From NCBI RefSeq assembly GCF_000251145.1, contig NZ_AIDW01000019.1, positions 186,001-250,000 on the forward strand: a DNA stretch of 64,000 bases, in the 5' to 3' direction. This document shows, one piece after another, positions 9,216-17,580 of the stretch. Position 1 is the stretch's first letter; the number at the start of each line of letters is the position of its first letter. The notes under the pieces are model-generated. The model was not told where the DNA came from and ran no database searches. It saw only the letters and a program-made list of their open reading frames with translations. Origin of the DNA: Sphingomonas sp. PAMC 26621. GTDB taxonomy: Bacteria > Pseudomonadota > Alphaproteobacteria > Sphingomonadales > Sphingomonadaceae. A program made the position numbers and the translations under genes.

Positions 9216-10154
9216 TTAGGCTTCGCGTGTCGTCGCGTCAACGCGGCGTGTATCGTCGGTCAGCGGATGGCGGGCGTTGACGAGCTCGACGAGGTGGCTC
9301 GCGTCGACATGCGTATAGATTTCGGTGGTGGCGATGTCGGCATGCCCCAGCATCGCCTGTAGCGCGCGCAGATCGGCGCCACCGGCGAGCAGATGCGTCG
9401 CAAAGGCGTGACGAAGCACGTGCGGGCTGACCCGATCGGGGGGAATTCCCGCCTCGGCGGCAAGACCCTTGAGCACCTGATACAACCGGATCCGGCTCAG
9501 ATGCGCCTTTCCCGAAGGAAACAGCCACGCGCTGTCTTCTGCGACGTGCGCGCGCCAAAGGGCGACCGCCGCGCGCGCACGGTCCGAGAGCGGGACGAGT
9601 CGCTCCTTCCCGCCTTTGCCGCGGAGAATCAGATATGGACGATCCGGCGCGACCGCGCGGCGTGGGAGCGACACCAGTTCGGTCGCGCGCAGGCCCGATC
9701 CGTAGAGCAGCTCGACCAGCGCGGACAGGCGTAGATCGTTCGGGTCGCGCGGATCGCGCGCGATTCGCGCGTCGATTGCAGCGAACAGCCGGTCGACGTC
9801 GGCGTGATCGAGCACTTTCGGCAGCCCGCGCGAAGCGCCCGGGCGCGGCAGCGCGGCGCCGGGATCGTCCGCGCGATGCCCCTCCTCTTCCAGAAAGGCG
9901 AAGAACCGACGCAGCGCCGCAGACTTGCGCGCGACCGTCGCCTTCGACAGCGGCAGCCAGGCCGTCCCGACAAGCGCCAGATCCTCCTGCGTCGCAAGCG
10001 ACAGCCCTCCGCTGAGCAAATCTGACGCGAGCGACAGGTCGCTGCGATAGGCGGCGACGGTGTTCCTGGCCGCCCCGGCTTCGGCAGTCATCATCTCGAG
10101 GAACCGCTCGATCAGCGCGCGATCCTCGCCGCCGACGCGCGGGGCGTCGGTCAC
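9216..10154 (-). CDS. xerD: XerD-type tyrosine recombinase
   Basis: 312 residues from a GTG at 10154 that overlaps the previous stop as GTGA. An N-terminal SAM-like core-binding domain (about 10-95) precedes the catalytic domain. The catalytic set is complete: R156 (GLRATEL), K180 (RGKGGKER), H245 and R248 (HVLRHAFATHLL), H271 (LGHADIATT) and the nucleophile Y280 (EIYTHV). With XerC at dif it resolves chromosome dimers at division. The length and the operon with accA match the chromosomal XerD of alphaproteobacteria, not a phage integrase. Confidence 0.93.
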   Translation of the reverse strand: MTDAPRVGGEDRALIERFLEMMTAEAGAARNTVAAYRSDLSLASDLLSGGLSLATQEDLALVGTAWLPLSKATVARKSAALRRFFAFLEEEGHRADDPGAALPRPGASRGLPKVLDHADVDRLFAAIDARIARDPRDPNDLRLSALVELLYGSGLRATELVSLPRRAVAPDRPYLILRGKGGKERLVPLSDRARAAVALWRAHVAEDSAWLFPSGKAHLSRIRLYQVLKGLAAEAGIPPDRVSPHVLRHAFATHLLAGGADLRALQAMLGHADIATTEIYTHVDASHLVELVNARHPLTDDTRRVDATTREA

Positions 10155-12040
10155 GAGCGCGCGATCGCCTCGGCCGCGACCATCCGCGCTTCGCCGACCA
10201 TCCCGACCTCGCGCATCGCGGCACAGATATGGTAGAGCGCCGCCGGGGACACACCCGCCCACGACCGCGATTGCATGCCAGTCGCCGCCAGCAACACGAC
10301 CGTGCCGGGCTCGCCGTCCGCCGCCGCCTGCGCGATGGCGCGGCTCCAGCTATCCGTCGCTGCGATCGGCACGCCGAGCGCCTTCGCGCCCTGCCCGATG
10401 TCGCCACTCGAAAGCCGGCCGAGACCCGCGAGCGCGGCGAAGAACATCCGCTGCTTGATCCCTTGAGGATCGTTCGCGGGGACATAGGCGCCGACGTCGC
10501 CATACCCGACAGCGGGCGCGTTCGGATCGACCAGCGTCAGCATCGCCCAGCCGGTGCTCCCGCGCGCGGCCTTGTCGCGCCAGCGCAGCGCGGGCGTATC
10601 GAGCCCGGCACTCAGCATCGACGCGATCAGCCGGTCGGTGTCGGGTCTGTCGAGCGTGGTGGGGATCCGTGCCGACGCGCCCGCCGTCAGGACGAGCCGG
10701 GCGTAGCGCCGCTCGTAGCCGGTCGGTTCGTCCCACAGCTTGCGCAGCGCCGCAGCACGGGCCGTCGCATCATTGCCCTCGAATGCAGTCCGCACCGTGC
10801 GCGCAACGCTTGCCGCGGCGGGGAGCTGATCGTCCCCCGCATCGACCGCCGCGTACAGATCGACCAGTGCCGCACTCGACAGGATCCCGCGTGCCGCCGC
10901 AAGCTCGGCCGCAGGCGCGCGTACGCCCGGCGTGAGGCTCGACGACAACGCCCGCCAGCCCTGTACCGCGGGCGCGCTTTCCGAAAGCAGCGATTCGGGG
11001 ATCTCGACCCCCGCCGCCATCGCCAGCCCGTAGCGCCATGCGGTCAGCATCGGCGTGCTGTCCCAGTCGACCGTCACCGCCTGTCGCCCGCGCCCGTTGC
11101 TGCCAACCAGCTTCTGCGCGAGCAGCAAATCGATCCCGCTTGCGACACGATCCCTGCGCACCGCTGCGAACATCGGTTCCGCGCGCGCTGGCGTGCCCGA
11201 CAGCCCGGCGCACATCGCACGCGCCAGCACCCAGCCACGCTCGCGCCCGAGCGCCGCGCCCGCCTCGGCAGCAGGACACAGGCCCGCCGGATCGCCGGTG
11301 GCGAGCGCAGCCTGCATCGCCGCCTCGAACAGCTTGGGGGTATAATCCTCGGTATCGACCGCCTGCGCCATCGCGCGCGCCGCGACCGATTCGCCCATGC
11401 GAACGAGCAGCCACGCGCGCTCGGCGGCAAAATCCGCACCGCCCACGCCACGCGGCGTATCGAGCTCCGCCATCAGCGCGCGGCGCAGCGCGATCGAGAC
11501 CCAGCGCGACGCGACCGGCGCGCGCAACCGGTGCATCAGTGTTACCAGGAACCGTCCGTCCGACCGACCAAAGGCGTTTGGCGCCATCGCGCCTTCCGCC
11601 GGACCGGCCACGCCGACACGATCGAGCGAACGGCGCGCATAGCTGGGCGTATCGGCGCGAACGAAGGCTGCGAAGTCGGTCGGCGACGGCGGTGTCGCGA
11701 GCGGGGTCGGCGTTGCGTCGGGTGTCGGAAGATCGGTCGGGAGCGGCGCGCCGGGGAGCGGTGCCACGGCCGGCGGCGGGACCGCTAGCCCCGCGGGCGC
11801 AGTCGCCTGCCCGGTCGAGCCCGACGACGTCGGGGTCGCTGCCGGCGCCGGCGCGCGCGGACGCGGGCGTGCCGGGGCTGCCGACGGCGCGGGGTTGGGA
11901 TCGCCGAACCCTGGCGGCAGAATCGATTCGGGCCGGTTCTGGCCGATCGCGGGGACTGTCGCCGGTATCGTCAGCGTCGCCGCAACCGCGGCGGTCGCGA
12001 GAAGAGCCGGTAGCGCGCGGCTACTTCTGGAGGTTCGCAA
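10151..12040 (-). CDS. Secreted alpha-helical protein of unknown function
   Basis: 629 residues. The N-terminus (RTSRSSRALPALLATAAVAATLTIPATVPAIGQ) looks like a signal peptide. A proline/alanine-rich stretch spans roughly residues 48-112. The rest is almost entirely alanine-rich amphipathic helices with a repeat-like rhythm, suggesting a helical-repeat scaffold. I recognise no enzyme motif. The start is a TTG at 12040, overlapping the upstream small gene by 20 bases; a later start is possible but would cut the signal peptide. The stop overlaps the xerD start (GTGA), so the two are translationally coupled. Its place in the xerD-accA operon suggests an envelope role linked to division, but that is inference only. 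Confidence 0.7.
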   Translation of the reverse strand: MRTSRSSRALPALLATAAVAATLTIPATVPAIGQNRPESILPPGFGDPNPAPSAAPARPRPRAPAPAATPTSSGSTGQATAPAGLAVPPPAVAPLPGAPLPTDLPTPDATPTPLATPPSPTDFAAFVRADTPSYARRSLDRVGVAGPAEGAMAPNAFGRSDGRFLVTLMHRLRAPVASRWVSIALRRALMAELDTPRGVGGADFAAERAWLLVRMGESVAARAMAQAVDTEDYTPKLFEAAMQAALATGDPAGLCPAAEAGAALGRERGWVLARAMCAGLSGTPARAEPMFAAVRRDRVASGIDLLLAQKLVGSNGRGRQAVTVDWDSTPMLTAWRYGLAMAAGVEIPESLLSESAPAVQGWRALSSSLTPGVRAPAAELAAARGILSSAALVDLYAAVDAGDDQLPAAASVARTVRTAFEGNDATARAAALRKLWDEPTGYERRYARLVLTAGASARIPTTLDRPDTDRLIASMLSAGLDTPALRWRDKAARGSTGWAMLTLVDPNAPAVGYGDVGAYVPANDPQGIKQRMFFAALAGLGRLSSGDIGQGAKALGVPIAATDSWSRAIAQAAADGEPGTVVLLAATGMQSRSWAGVSPAALYHICAAMREVGMVGEARMVAAEAIARS

Positions 12041-12158
12041 GCGGCACTGCCTTCTCGACCTGCGTCAGCGGCTTTTCATGCGCCTTTCCCGAAAGCGCGA
12101 ACAGGCCGCCGACCACCACGGCCACGACGACGAGAACCACGAGAAGCAAGCGAGGCAT
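12021..12158 (-). CDS. Tiny single-pass membrane protein, 45 residues
   Basis: It starts MPRLLLVVLVVVAVVVGG: a basic residue, then one strongly hydrophobic helix, then a polar tail (AHEKPLTQVEKAVPLANLQK). It is probably anchored in the inner membrane with the tail outside. It opens the operon that continues into the 629-residue secreted protein, overlapping it by 20 bases. The ATG at 12156-12158 is preceded by sequence shared with the divergent aroK promoter region. Function unknown. Confidence 0.6.
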   Translation of the reverse strand: MPRLLLVVLVVVAVVVGGLFALSGKAHEKPLTQVEKAVPLANLQK

Positions 12159-12247
12159 GGGCAAGGACCTGTAACCGACCGGAAAGAAAAAGCTGCGCAA
12201 GCGAGCTTTTGCCCGATGCGTCGGTGCGCTGTATAGCCCCAGCTTCG

Positions 12248-12814
12248 ATGTTGCAAAGCCCGCCGCCTTCTCCGGATACCGCCCTGCCCGACCAGCCACG
12301 CTGGGGCGGCCAGACGATCGTGCTCGTCGGGCTGATGGGCGCGGGCAAATCCACGGTCGGGCGGCGGCTCGCGATCCGGCTCGGGCTGCCGTTCGTCGAC
12401 GCCGACAGCGAGATCGAGACCGCGGCGGGTATGTCGATCCCCGACATCTTCGAGCGATTCGGCGAAGCTTATTTCCGCGACGGCGAGCGCCGCGTGATCG
12501 CGCGGCTGATGAACGGCGACCGGCGGGTGATCGCCACCGGCGGCGGCGCGTTCGTCGATGACCGGACGCGCGAGACGATCCTGGCGCAGGGGTTTGCGGT
12601 GTGGCTCGACGCCAAGCCGTCGGTGCTCGCGGACCGCGTCTCGCGCCGCGACACCCGCCCGCTGCTGCGCGGGCGCGATCCGCTTGCGGTGCTCGAGGAA
12701 CTGGCGCGCGTGCGCAACCCGTTCTACGCGATGGCCCCGCTCCGCGTCTCGAGCCACCGCGCGCCGCACGACGCCACCGTCAACGCCATCCTGAAAGCCC
12801 TCGGCCAGATATGA
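12248..12814 (+). CDS. aroK: Shikimate kinase
   Basis: 188 residues from the ATG at 12248 (MLQSPPPSPD). The P-loop GLMGAGKST is at about 28-36, the shikimate-binding DADSEIE and FRDGER segments follow, then the Walker B-like GGGAF and the lid region RRDTRPLL. It phosphorylates shikimate at the 3-hydroxyl in chorismate synthesis. The stop overlaps the aroB ATG by four bases (ATGA), so the two are translationally coupled. The N-terminal 17 or so residues are proline-rich and absent from E. coli AroK; an in-frame start 39 bases upstream is less likely. Confidence 0.96.
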   Translation: MLQSPPPSPDTALPDQPRWGGQTIVLVGLMGAGKSTVGRRLAIRLGLPFVDADSEIETAAGMSIPDIFERFGEAYFRDGERRVIARLMNGDRRVIATGGGAFVDDRTRETILAQGFAVWLDAKPSVLADRVSRRDTRPLLRGRDPLAVLEELARVRNPFYAMAPLRVSSHRAPHDATVNAILKALGQI

Positions 12815-13901
12815 CGACAATCCCCGTTTCGCTTGGCGCCCGCAGTTATGACGTCGTGATCGAGGCCGGGCTGCTCGCCCGCGCCGCCGGCTGGCTTGCG
12901 CCGCTGTCGCGCGGGCGAAAGATGGCGATCGTGACCGACTCCAACGTCCTGCCGCACCTCGAAACGTTGCAAACATCGCTGTCAGGTGCTGGCGTGGCGA
13001 GCGAGGCGATCGTTCTAACCCCCGGGGAAGCCACGAAAAGCTGGTCGCAGCTCGAGGCCCTCACCGATCGCCTGCTCGATCTCGGGATCGAGCGCGGGGA
13101 TCATGTCATCGCGCTGGGGGGCGGCGTGATCGGCGATCTCGTCGGCTTTGCCTGCGCGATCCTCAAGCGCGGCTGCGGGTTCGTGCAGATCCCGACGACG
13201 CTGCTCGCGCAGGTCGATTCGTCGGTCGGCGGGAAGACCGCGATCAACAGCCGCGCGGGCAAGAACCTGATCGGCGCATTCCACCAGCCCGCGCTGGTGC
13301 TGATCGACCCGCAGGTGCTCGACACGCTGCCGCTGCGGCAGGTCCGCGCGGGGTATGCCGAGGTCGTGAAATACGGGCTGATCGACGATCCTGCCTTCTT
13401 CGACTGGTGCGAGGCGAACGCCGGCGCGCTGCTCGCGGGTGATCCCGACGCGCGCGTCTATGCAATCGCGCATTCGGTCGCCGCCAAGGCGCGAATCGTC
13501 GCGGCGGACGAGCGCGAGACGACCGGGGTCCGCGCGTTGCTCAACCTCGGGCATACGTTCGGCCATGCGCTGGAGGCAGAAGCGGGCTTCTCGGACCGGT
13601 TGCTCCACGGCGAGGGCGTCGCGGCGGGGATGGCGCTCGCGTTCGGCTATTCCGCCGCGCACGGGCTTGCGCCGACGGTGGATGCAGAGCGGGTGCAGGC
13701 GCATCTCCGCGCGATCGGCCTGCCTGACGGCGTGGCGGCGACGGGTCTGACCGCATCGGCGGGCACGCTGGTCGGCCATATGCTGCACGACAAGAAGATG
13801 GACGCGGGCACGCTGCCGTTCCTGCTCGCGCGCGGGATTGGCCGGACCTTCCTCGACACGTCGGTCGATCTCGCGGACGTCCGCGCGTTTCTGGCCGCCT
13901 G

Positions 13902-13902
<1 letters not shown>
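12811..13902 (+). CDS. aroB: 3-dehydroquinate synthase
   Basis: 363 residues. Family motifs include the NAD-binding [15 protein letters not shown], the [21 protein letters not shown] substrate region, [13 protein letters not shown], and the metal ligands in [12 protein letters not shown] and [10 protein letters not shown]. It converts DAHP to 3-dehydroquinate, step two of the shikimate pathway. It lies in the aroK-aroB-DUF2256 operon with overlaps on both sides. Confidence 0.97.
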
Positions 13903-14048
<146 letters not shown>

Positions 14049-14072
14049 CGTTTGACGCTGCCCCCTGCTGCC

Positions 14073-14177
14073 CTTCCCCGGCGAAGGCCGGGGCCCAGTA
14101 GCGATGGCCGAGGTAACGTAGCGCAATTCCCAGTTACCGTCCGTTCCGCAACTGGGCCCCGGCCTTCGCCGGGGAAG
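14073..14177. repeat. Bipartite palindromic element, family A, copy 1
   Basis: The left arm CTTCCCCGGCGAAGGCCGGG and its inverted copy (CCCGGCCTTCGCCGGGGAAG) enclose a core of about 50 bases. Each arm is itself a hairpin (CCCCGGC GAA GGCCGGGG). It lies between the convergent DUF2256 and DUF423 genes. Other copies are at 37969, 42021 and 59010, with unrelated core sequences. Confidence 0.9.
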
Positions 14178-14195
14178 CGCATTTCGGAATTTATG

Positions 14196-14534
14196 CTACA
14201 CCCCAGCCCTCGCCGCACTCCACGCCAGCCACAGCCATCCGGCAATCAGCAGCGCCCCACCGATCGGCGTGATCGCGCCCAGCCAACGCGGCAGACCCAG
14301 TGCCATCAGGTATAGCGTCCCCGCGAAGATCGCCGCGCCGATCACGAACAGCCACGCCGGCCCGCGTGCCTCCATCCGCGCAGCGACCAGCGCGGCGACA
14401 ACATGCACCAACTGGTAATGCGCGCCCGTCCCAAGCCACTTGGCGGCATCCCCGCTCGCGCCATGCGCGCCGAACGCCCCCGCGCCCACCGCAAGCGCGC
14501 CGCTCAGCGCCGCCAGCACCACGATCATGTTCAT
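14196..14534 (-). CDS. DUF423 small membrane protein
   Basis: 112 residues with about four hydrophobic helices and the family segment GAFGAHGASGDAAKW near residue 20. The family (YgdD in E. coli) is a widespread inner-membrane protein of unknown function. Its ATG overlaps the stop of the upstream antiporter gene by four bases, so it is the last gene of the cvpA-NifU-like-antiporter-DUF423 run. Confidence 0.88.
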   Translation of the reverse strand: MNMIVVLAALSGALAVGAGAFGAHGASGDAAKWLGTGAHYQLVHVVAALVAARMEARGPAWLFVIGAAIFAGTLYLMALGLPRWLGAITPIGGALLIAGWLWLAWSAARAGV

Positions 14535-16291
14535 CCGCCGAGATCCTCGCTCAATTCAGGCCGCGACACCTGGGTGATGATCCGGTCGCGCGCGACCCGG
14601 ATGTCGCCCGCCTCGACCTGCGCCTTCAGCCGCTCGCGATCCTCGCGCCGGTACAGCTCCTCGCTGCGATCGATCTCGGCCTGGTCGACGCCGACCTTCA
14701 GCAGCGCGAGCCGCGCCATCCGCACCGCCGATTCGAGCACCTCGCGCACCACCCCGTCCATCGGCGCGCCCTTGAGCTTGATCACCGCGCGCCGATCGTA
14801 GGCGCGCACGAAGATCGCCGCTTTCGGGAAAGCCTGGTGGACGCCTTCGATCAGGTCGGCGGAAAGCTGGTCGCCATCGATGCAGAACAGGATCAGTTCA
14901 GCCTCCGCCGCACCCGCCTGCCGCAGCAGGTCCATCCGCGTGCCGTCGCCGTAATAGACCTTGGCGCCGAACTCGCCCGCAATGTCGATCATCTCGATGT
15001 CGGTATCGATCAGCGTGACTGGAATACCCTGCGCGATCAGCATTTGCGCGACCGTCTGGCCGAACCGACCGTAACCGACGATCAGCGCATTGGCGCCATC
15101 GGATTGCGGGCCGTCGCGGTCGCCCTGCTGGATCGGCTCCTCGCGGATCCGCCGCGTGATCGACATCAGGAACGGCGTCGTCGCCATCGACAGCGTGACG
15201 ATCGCGCCGAACAGGCTCGCCGCCTCGGGCGCGATCAGCAGCGCTTTCTGCGCCTGCGCGAACAGCACGAACCCGAATTCGCCGCCCTGGCTGAGCAGCA
15301 ACCCGAGCGCGAGCGCGCTGCGCCACGTCATCCGGAACGCCATGCCGATCCCGAAGATGATCAGCGCCTTGGTCGCGATCAGCGCGAGCGCCATGCCGAT
15401 CACGAAGAACGGGCGCTCGGCGATCGCATGGAGATCGAGCATCATTCCGACCGCGAGGAAGAACAGCCCGAGCAGGATCGAGCGGAACGGCTCGACGTCC
15501 GCCTCGAGTTCATGCCGGTATGGGCTGTCCGCGAGCATCACGCCCGCGACGAACGCGCCGAGCGCGGTCGACAGGCCGAGCGCTTCCATCACCGCGGCGG
15601 CGGCAACCACGGTGAACAGCGCGGCGAAGACGAACATCTCGCGCTCGCCCATGTTGCCGATGATCCGGAAGAGCGGGCGCAGCAGGAAGCGCCCCGCGAG
15701 CACCAGCCCCGCGACCGCGCCGATCGTATAGAGGAACAGCAGCCAGCCCGGCGGGCCGTTCGCGTCCGCCGGGTTGCGCGAGAGCACCGCGACGATCGTG
15801 ATCAGCGGGACGATCGACAGGTCCTGGAACAGCAGAATCGAAAAGGCGCGTTCCCCGAACGGGGTGCGCATGCGACCGGCGGACTGAAGCATCGGCAGGA
15901 CCTGCGCGGTCGACGACAAGGCGAGCGGGAGCCCGAGCACCAGCGCGGCGGCACCAGAGAAATGCGTGCCGATCCACACGACCCCCGTCACCGCAAGCCC
16001 GCAGGCCACGACCTGGAGCAACCCGAGCCCGAAGATTTCCTTCTTCAGCGCCCACAGACGCGACGGGTTGAGCTCGAGCCCGACGATGAACAACAGCAAC
16101 GTGATGCCGAGTTCGGCGACGCCAATCTTCGATTCGGCATTGCCGACCAGATGGAGCACCTGCGGCCCGACGACCGCGCCCGCGACCAGATAGCCGAGCG
16201 TGGCGCCCAGCCCGAGCCGACGGAAGATAAGAACGAATACGAGCGCAAAGCCACCGAGGACGACACCGTCGAACAGCAGCGATTCACTCAC
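14531..16291 (-). CDS. CPA2-family cation:proton antiporter with RCK domain (KefB/YbaL type)
   Basis: 586 residues. About 12 membrane helices fill residues 1-390 and include GLELNPSRLWALKK, FQDLSIVPL and LLSQGGEFGFVLFAQ, all typical of CPA2 exchangers. A cytosolic TrkA-N/RCK domain follows with the nucleotide-binding loop ALIVGYGRFGQTVAQML and ALIDTD-like acidic end (TLIDTDIEMID). It exports K+ or Na+ in exchange for protons and is gated by a nucleotide or thiol ligand. Whether it is glutathione-gated like KefB/KefC cannot be told. Start and stop overlap the neighbouring genes by four bases each. Confidence 0.93.
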   Translation of the reverse strand: MSESLLFDGVVLGGFALVFVLIFRRLGLGATLGYLVAGAVVGPQVLHLVGNAESKIGVAELGITLLLFIVGLELNPSRLWALKKEIFGLGLLQVVACGLAVTGVVWIGTHFSGAAALVLGLPLALSSTAQVLPMLQSAGRMRTPFGERAFSILLFQDLSIVPLITIVAVLSRNPADANGPPGWLLFLYTIGAVAGLVLAGRFLLRPLFRIIGNMGEREMFVFAALFTVVAAAAVMEALGLSTALGAFVAGVMLADSPYRHELEADVEPFRSILLGLFFLAVGMMLDLHAIAERPFFVIGMALALIATKALIIFGIGMAFRMTWRSALALGLLLSQGGEFGFVLFAQAQKALLIAPEAASLFGAIVTLSMATTPFLMSITRRIREEPIQQGDRDGPQSDGANALIVGYGRFGQTVAQMLIAQGIPVTLIDTDIEMIDIAGEFGAKVYYGDGTRMDLLRQAGAAEAELILFCIDGDQLSADLIEGVHQAFPKAAIFVRAYDRRAVIKLKGAPMDGVVREVLESAVRMARLALLKVGVDQAEIDRSEELYRREDRERLKAQVEAGDIRVARDRIITQVSRPELSEDLGG

Positions 16292-16722
16292 GCGGGCGCC
16301 TTCGCGGCGGCGGCCCGGGTCGCCTCGGTAACCGCCTCGAACGCGAGCCGGATCGATGCGTGCCGTGCGCTATGCGGGAGCGCGGGGGTGAAGAGTTCGA
16401 AGCCGGGCCATTCGGGGAGCGGCCCCTCGCCCGCCAGCCATGCCGCGAGCGAATCCCGTGCTGCCGCCAGTTCCTCGGCGGACTTGCCGATCGCGGCGGC
16501 ACCCATCAGCGAGGCGCTCGCCTGACCAAGCGCACAGGCGCGGACCAGCATCCCGAGGTCCGATACGCGGCCCTGCGGATCGACCGCGACATCGACGGTC
16601 ACGCGGCTGCCGCAGATCGGCGAGCGCTTTTCCGCGCTCCCCATCGGGTCGGTCAGGCGGGCGTGGTGCGGGATGCTCGCGGCAAGGCGGAGGATCTCGG
16701 TGTTGTAGAGCGGCGCGTTCAT
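16288..16722 (-). CDS. NifU/IscU-like scaffold protein lacking one cysteine ligand
   Basis: 144 residues with the IscU-like fold order. Cysteines sit at C37 (SPICGSR) and C63 (VRACALGQAS), the same numbering as the first two ligands of IscU. At the third site (His-Cys in IscU) the sequence is SARHASIRLAF: a histidine (H121) but no cysteine. Assembly of a [2Fe-2S] cluster on two cysteines and a histidine is possible but unproven. It starts 27 bases after cvpA ends and overlaps the antiporter start by four bases. Its standing as a true scaffold is uncertain. Confidence 0.78.
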   Translation of the reverse strand: MNAPLYNTEILRLAASIPHHARLTDPMGSAEKRSPICGSRVTVDVAVDPQGRVSDLGMLVRACALGQASASLMGAAAIGKSAEELAAARDSLAAWLAGEGPLPEWPGFELFTPALPHSARHASIRLAFEAVTEATRAAAAKAPA

Positions 16723-16749
16723 GGCCTCTATGTAGGAAGCGCTTGCGTC

Positions 16750-17325
16750 TCAGTCACCCCGTTTGGTGTCGGCGACGGGGCGTGCGGGCGTGGTCTTGCC
16801 GAGCGTCGGCTCGACCAGCGGCAGCCCCTTGCGCCGGCGGTCGACGAAATCCGCGATTCCGGCGCTGGTGACGTTGAGCAGCGGATAGACGCGCGCGGAC
16901 TTGAGCCAGACCGGGCGGTGCGCCGGCCCGCCGCCCATCGTGTCGGTGACGAGCACGACGAGCAGGAAGCCGAGGCTCGCAAGGATGAGCCCCTTGAGCG
17001 CGCCGAACCCGAAGCCGAGCGCGCGATCGACCGGGCCAATGATCGAATCGCGGGTCCGCGCGCCGATCGCATTGGCGACGAGCCGCCCCCCGAAATACGT
17101 CCCGCCGGCGAGCAGCACGAACGCAAGCACCGCCGCGCCCGCGGTCGTCCCGACGATTCCGGTCAGCGTCTGCGTCAGGGGTATGTGGAACAGCTTGACC
17201 GCAAAGACGATCGCGACCCAGGCGAACAGCGACAGCACCTCGGTGACGAAACCGCGCATGACGCCAAGCAGCGCCGAGCCGCCGACCGCGACGAGGACCA
17301 GGATATCGAGCGCGGTGAGGTTCAT
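16750..17325 (-). CDS. cvpA: CvpA-family membrane protein
   Basis: 191 residues with four predicted membrane helices (for example LTALDILVLVAVGGSALLG and TAGAAVLAFVLLAGG) and the family hallmark GPVDRALGFGFGALKGLIL around residue 100. E. coli CvpA is needed for colicin V export and for bile resistance. A polar C-terminal tail of about 50 residues (ending VADTKRGD) should be cytosolic. It is the first gene of the four-gene minus-strand run. Confidence 0.9.
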   Translation of the reverse strand: MNLTALDILVLVAVGGSALLGVMRGFVTEVLSLFAWVAIVFAVKLFHIPLTQTLTGIVGTTAGAAVLAFVLLAGGTYFGGRLVANAIGARTRDSIIGPVDRALGFGFGALKGLILASLGFLLVVLVTDTMGGGPAHRPVWLKSARVYPLLNVTSAGIADFVDRRRKGLPLVEPTLGKTTPARPVADTKRGD

Positions 17326-17450
17326 GCGGGTGGCTGTATCCGGTGCGGGCGGGGGAAGTCGAGGGCATTGCGCGGTGGGACGCCTTCCACCCCCGTAAGG
17401 TTGCCACTTGGTCCGCCCCGTCCGTTCGTTACGAGCCTTGCAACAAGCAC

Positions 17451-17550
17451 GCCCCTCCCCTTCAGGGGAGGGGATGGGGGTGGGGCGTGCCTCGCAGAGA
17501 CCTGCGCCCGGTTCAGCCCCACCCCAACCCCTCCCCTGAAGGGGAGGGGC
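17451..17550. repeat. Bipartite palindromic element, family B, copy 2
   Basis: GCCCCTCCCCTTCAGGGGAG and its inverted copy flank a core of about 50 bases that includes GGGGGTGGGGCGTG and its complement CAGCCCCACCCCAA. It lies between radA and cvpA. The arms are close to those inside valS (848-964). Confidence 0.88.
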
Positions 17551-17580
17551 TAAGGGAAATCAGACCCGCCTGAATGCCCC

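Noticed and set aside
9216-10154. Phage integrase
   Set aside because: The recombinase has XerD length and motifs and sits in an operon with accA and not beside an attachment site or phage genes.
12209-12247. An upstream start for aroK adding 13 residues
   Set aside because: The added residues (MPDASVRCIAPAS) do not match shikimate kinases and would overlap the divergent promoter region.
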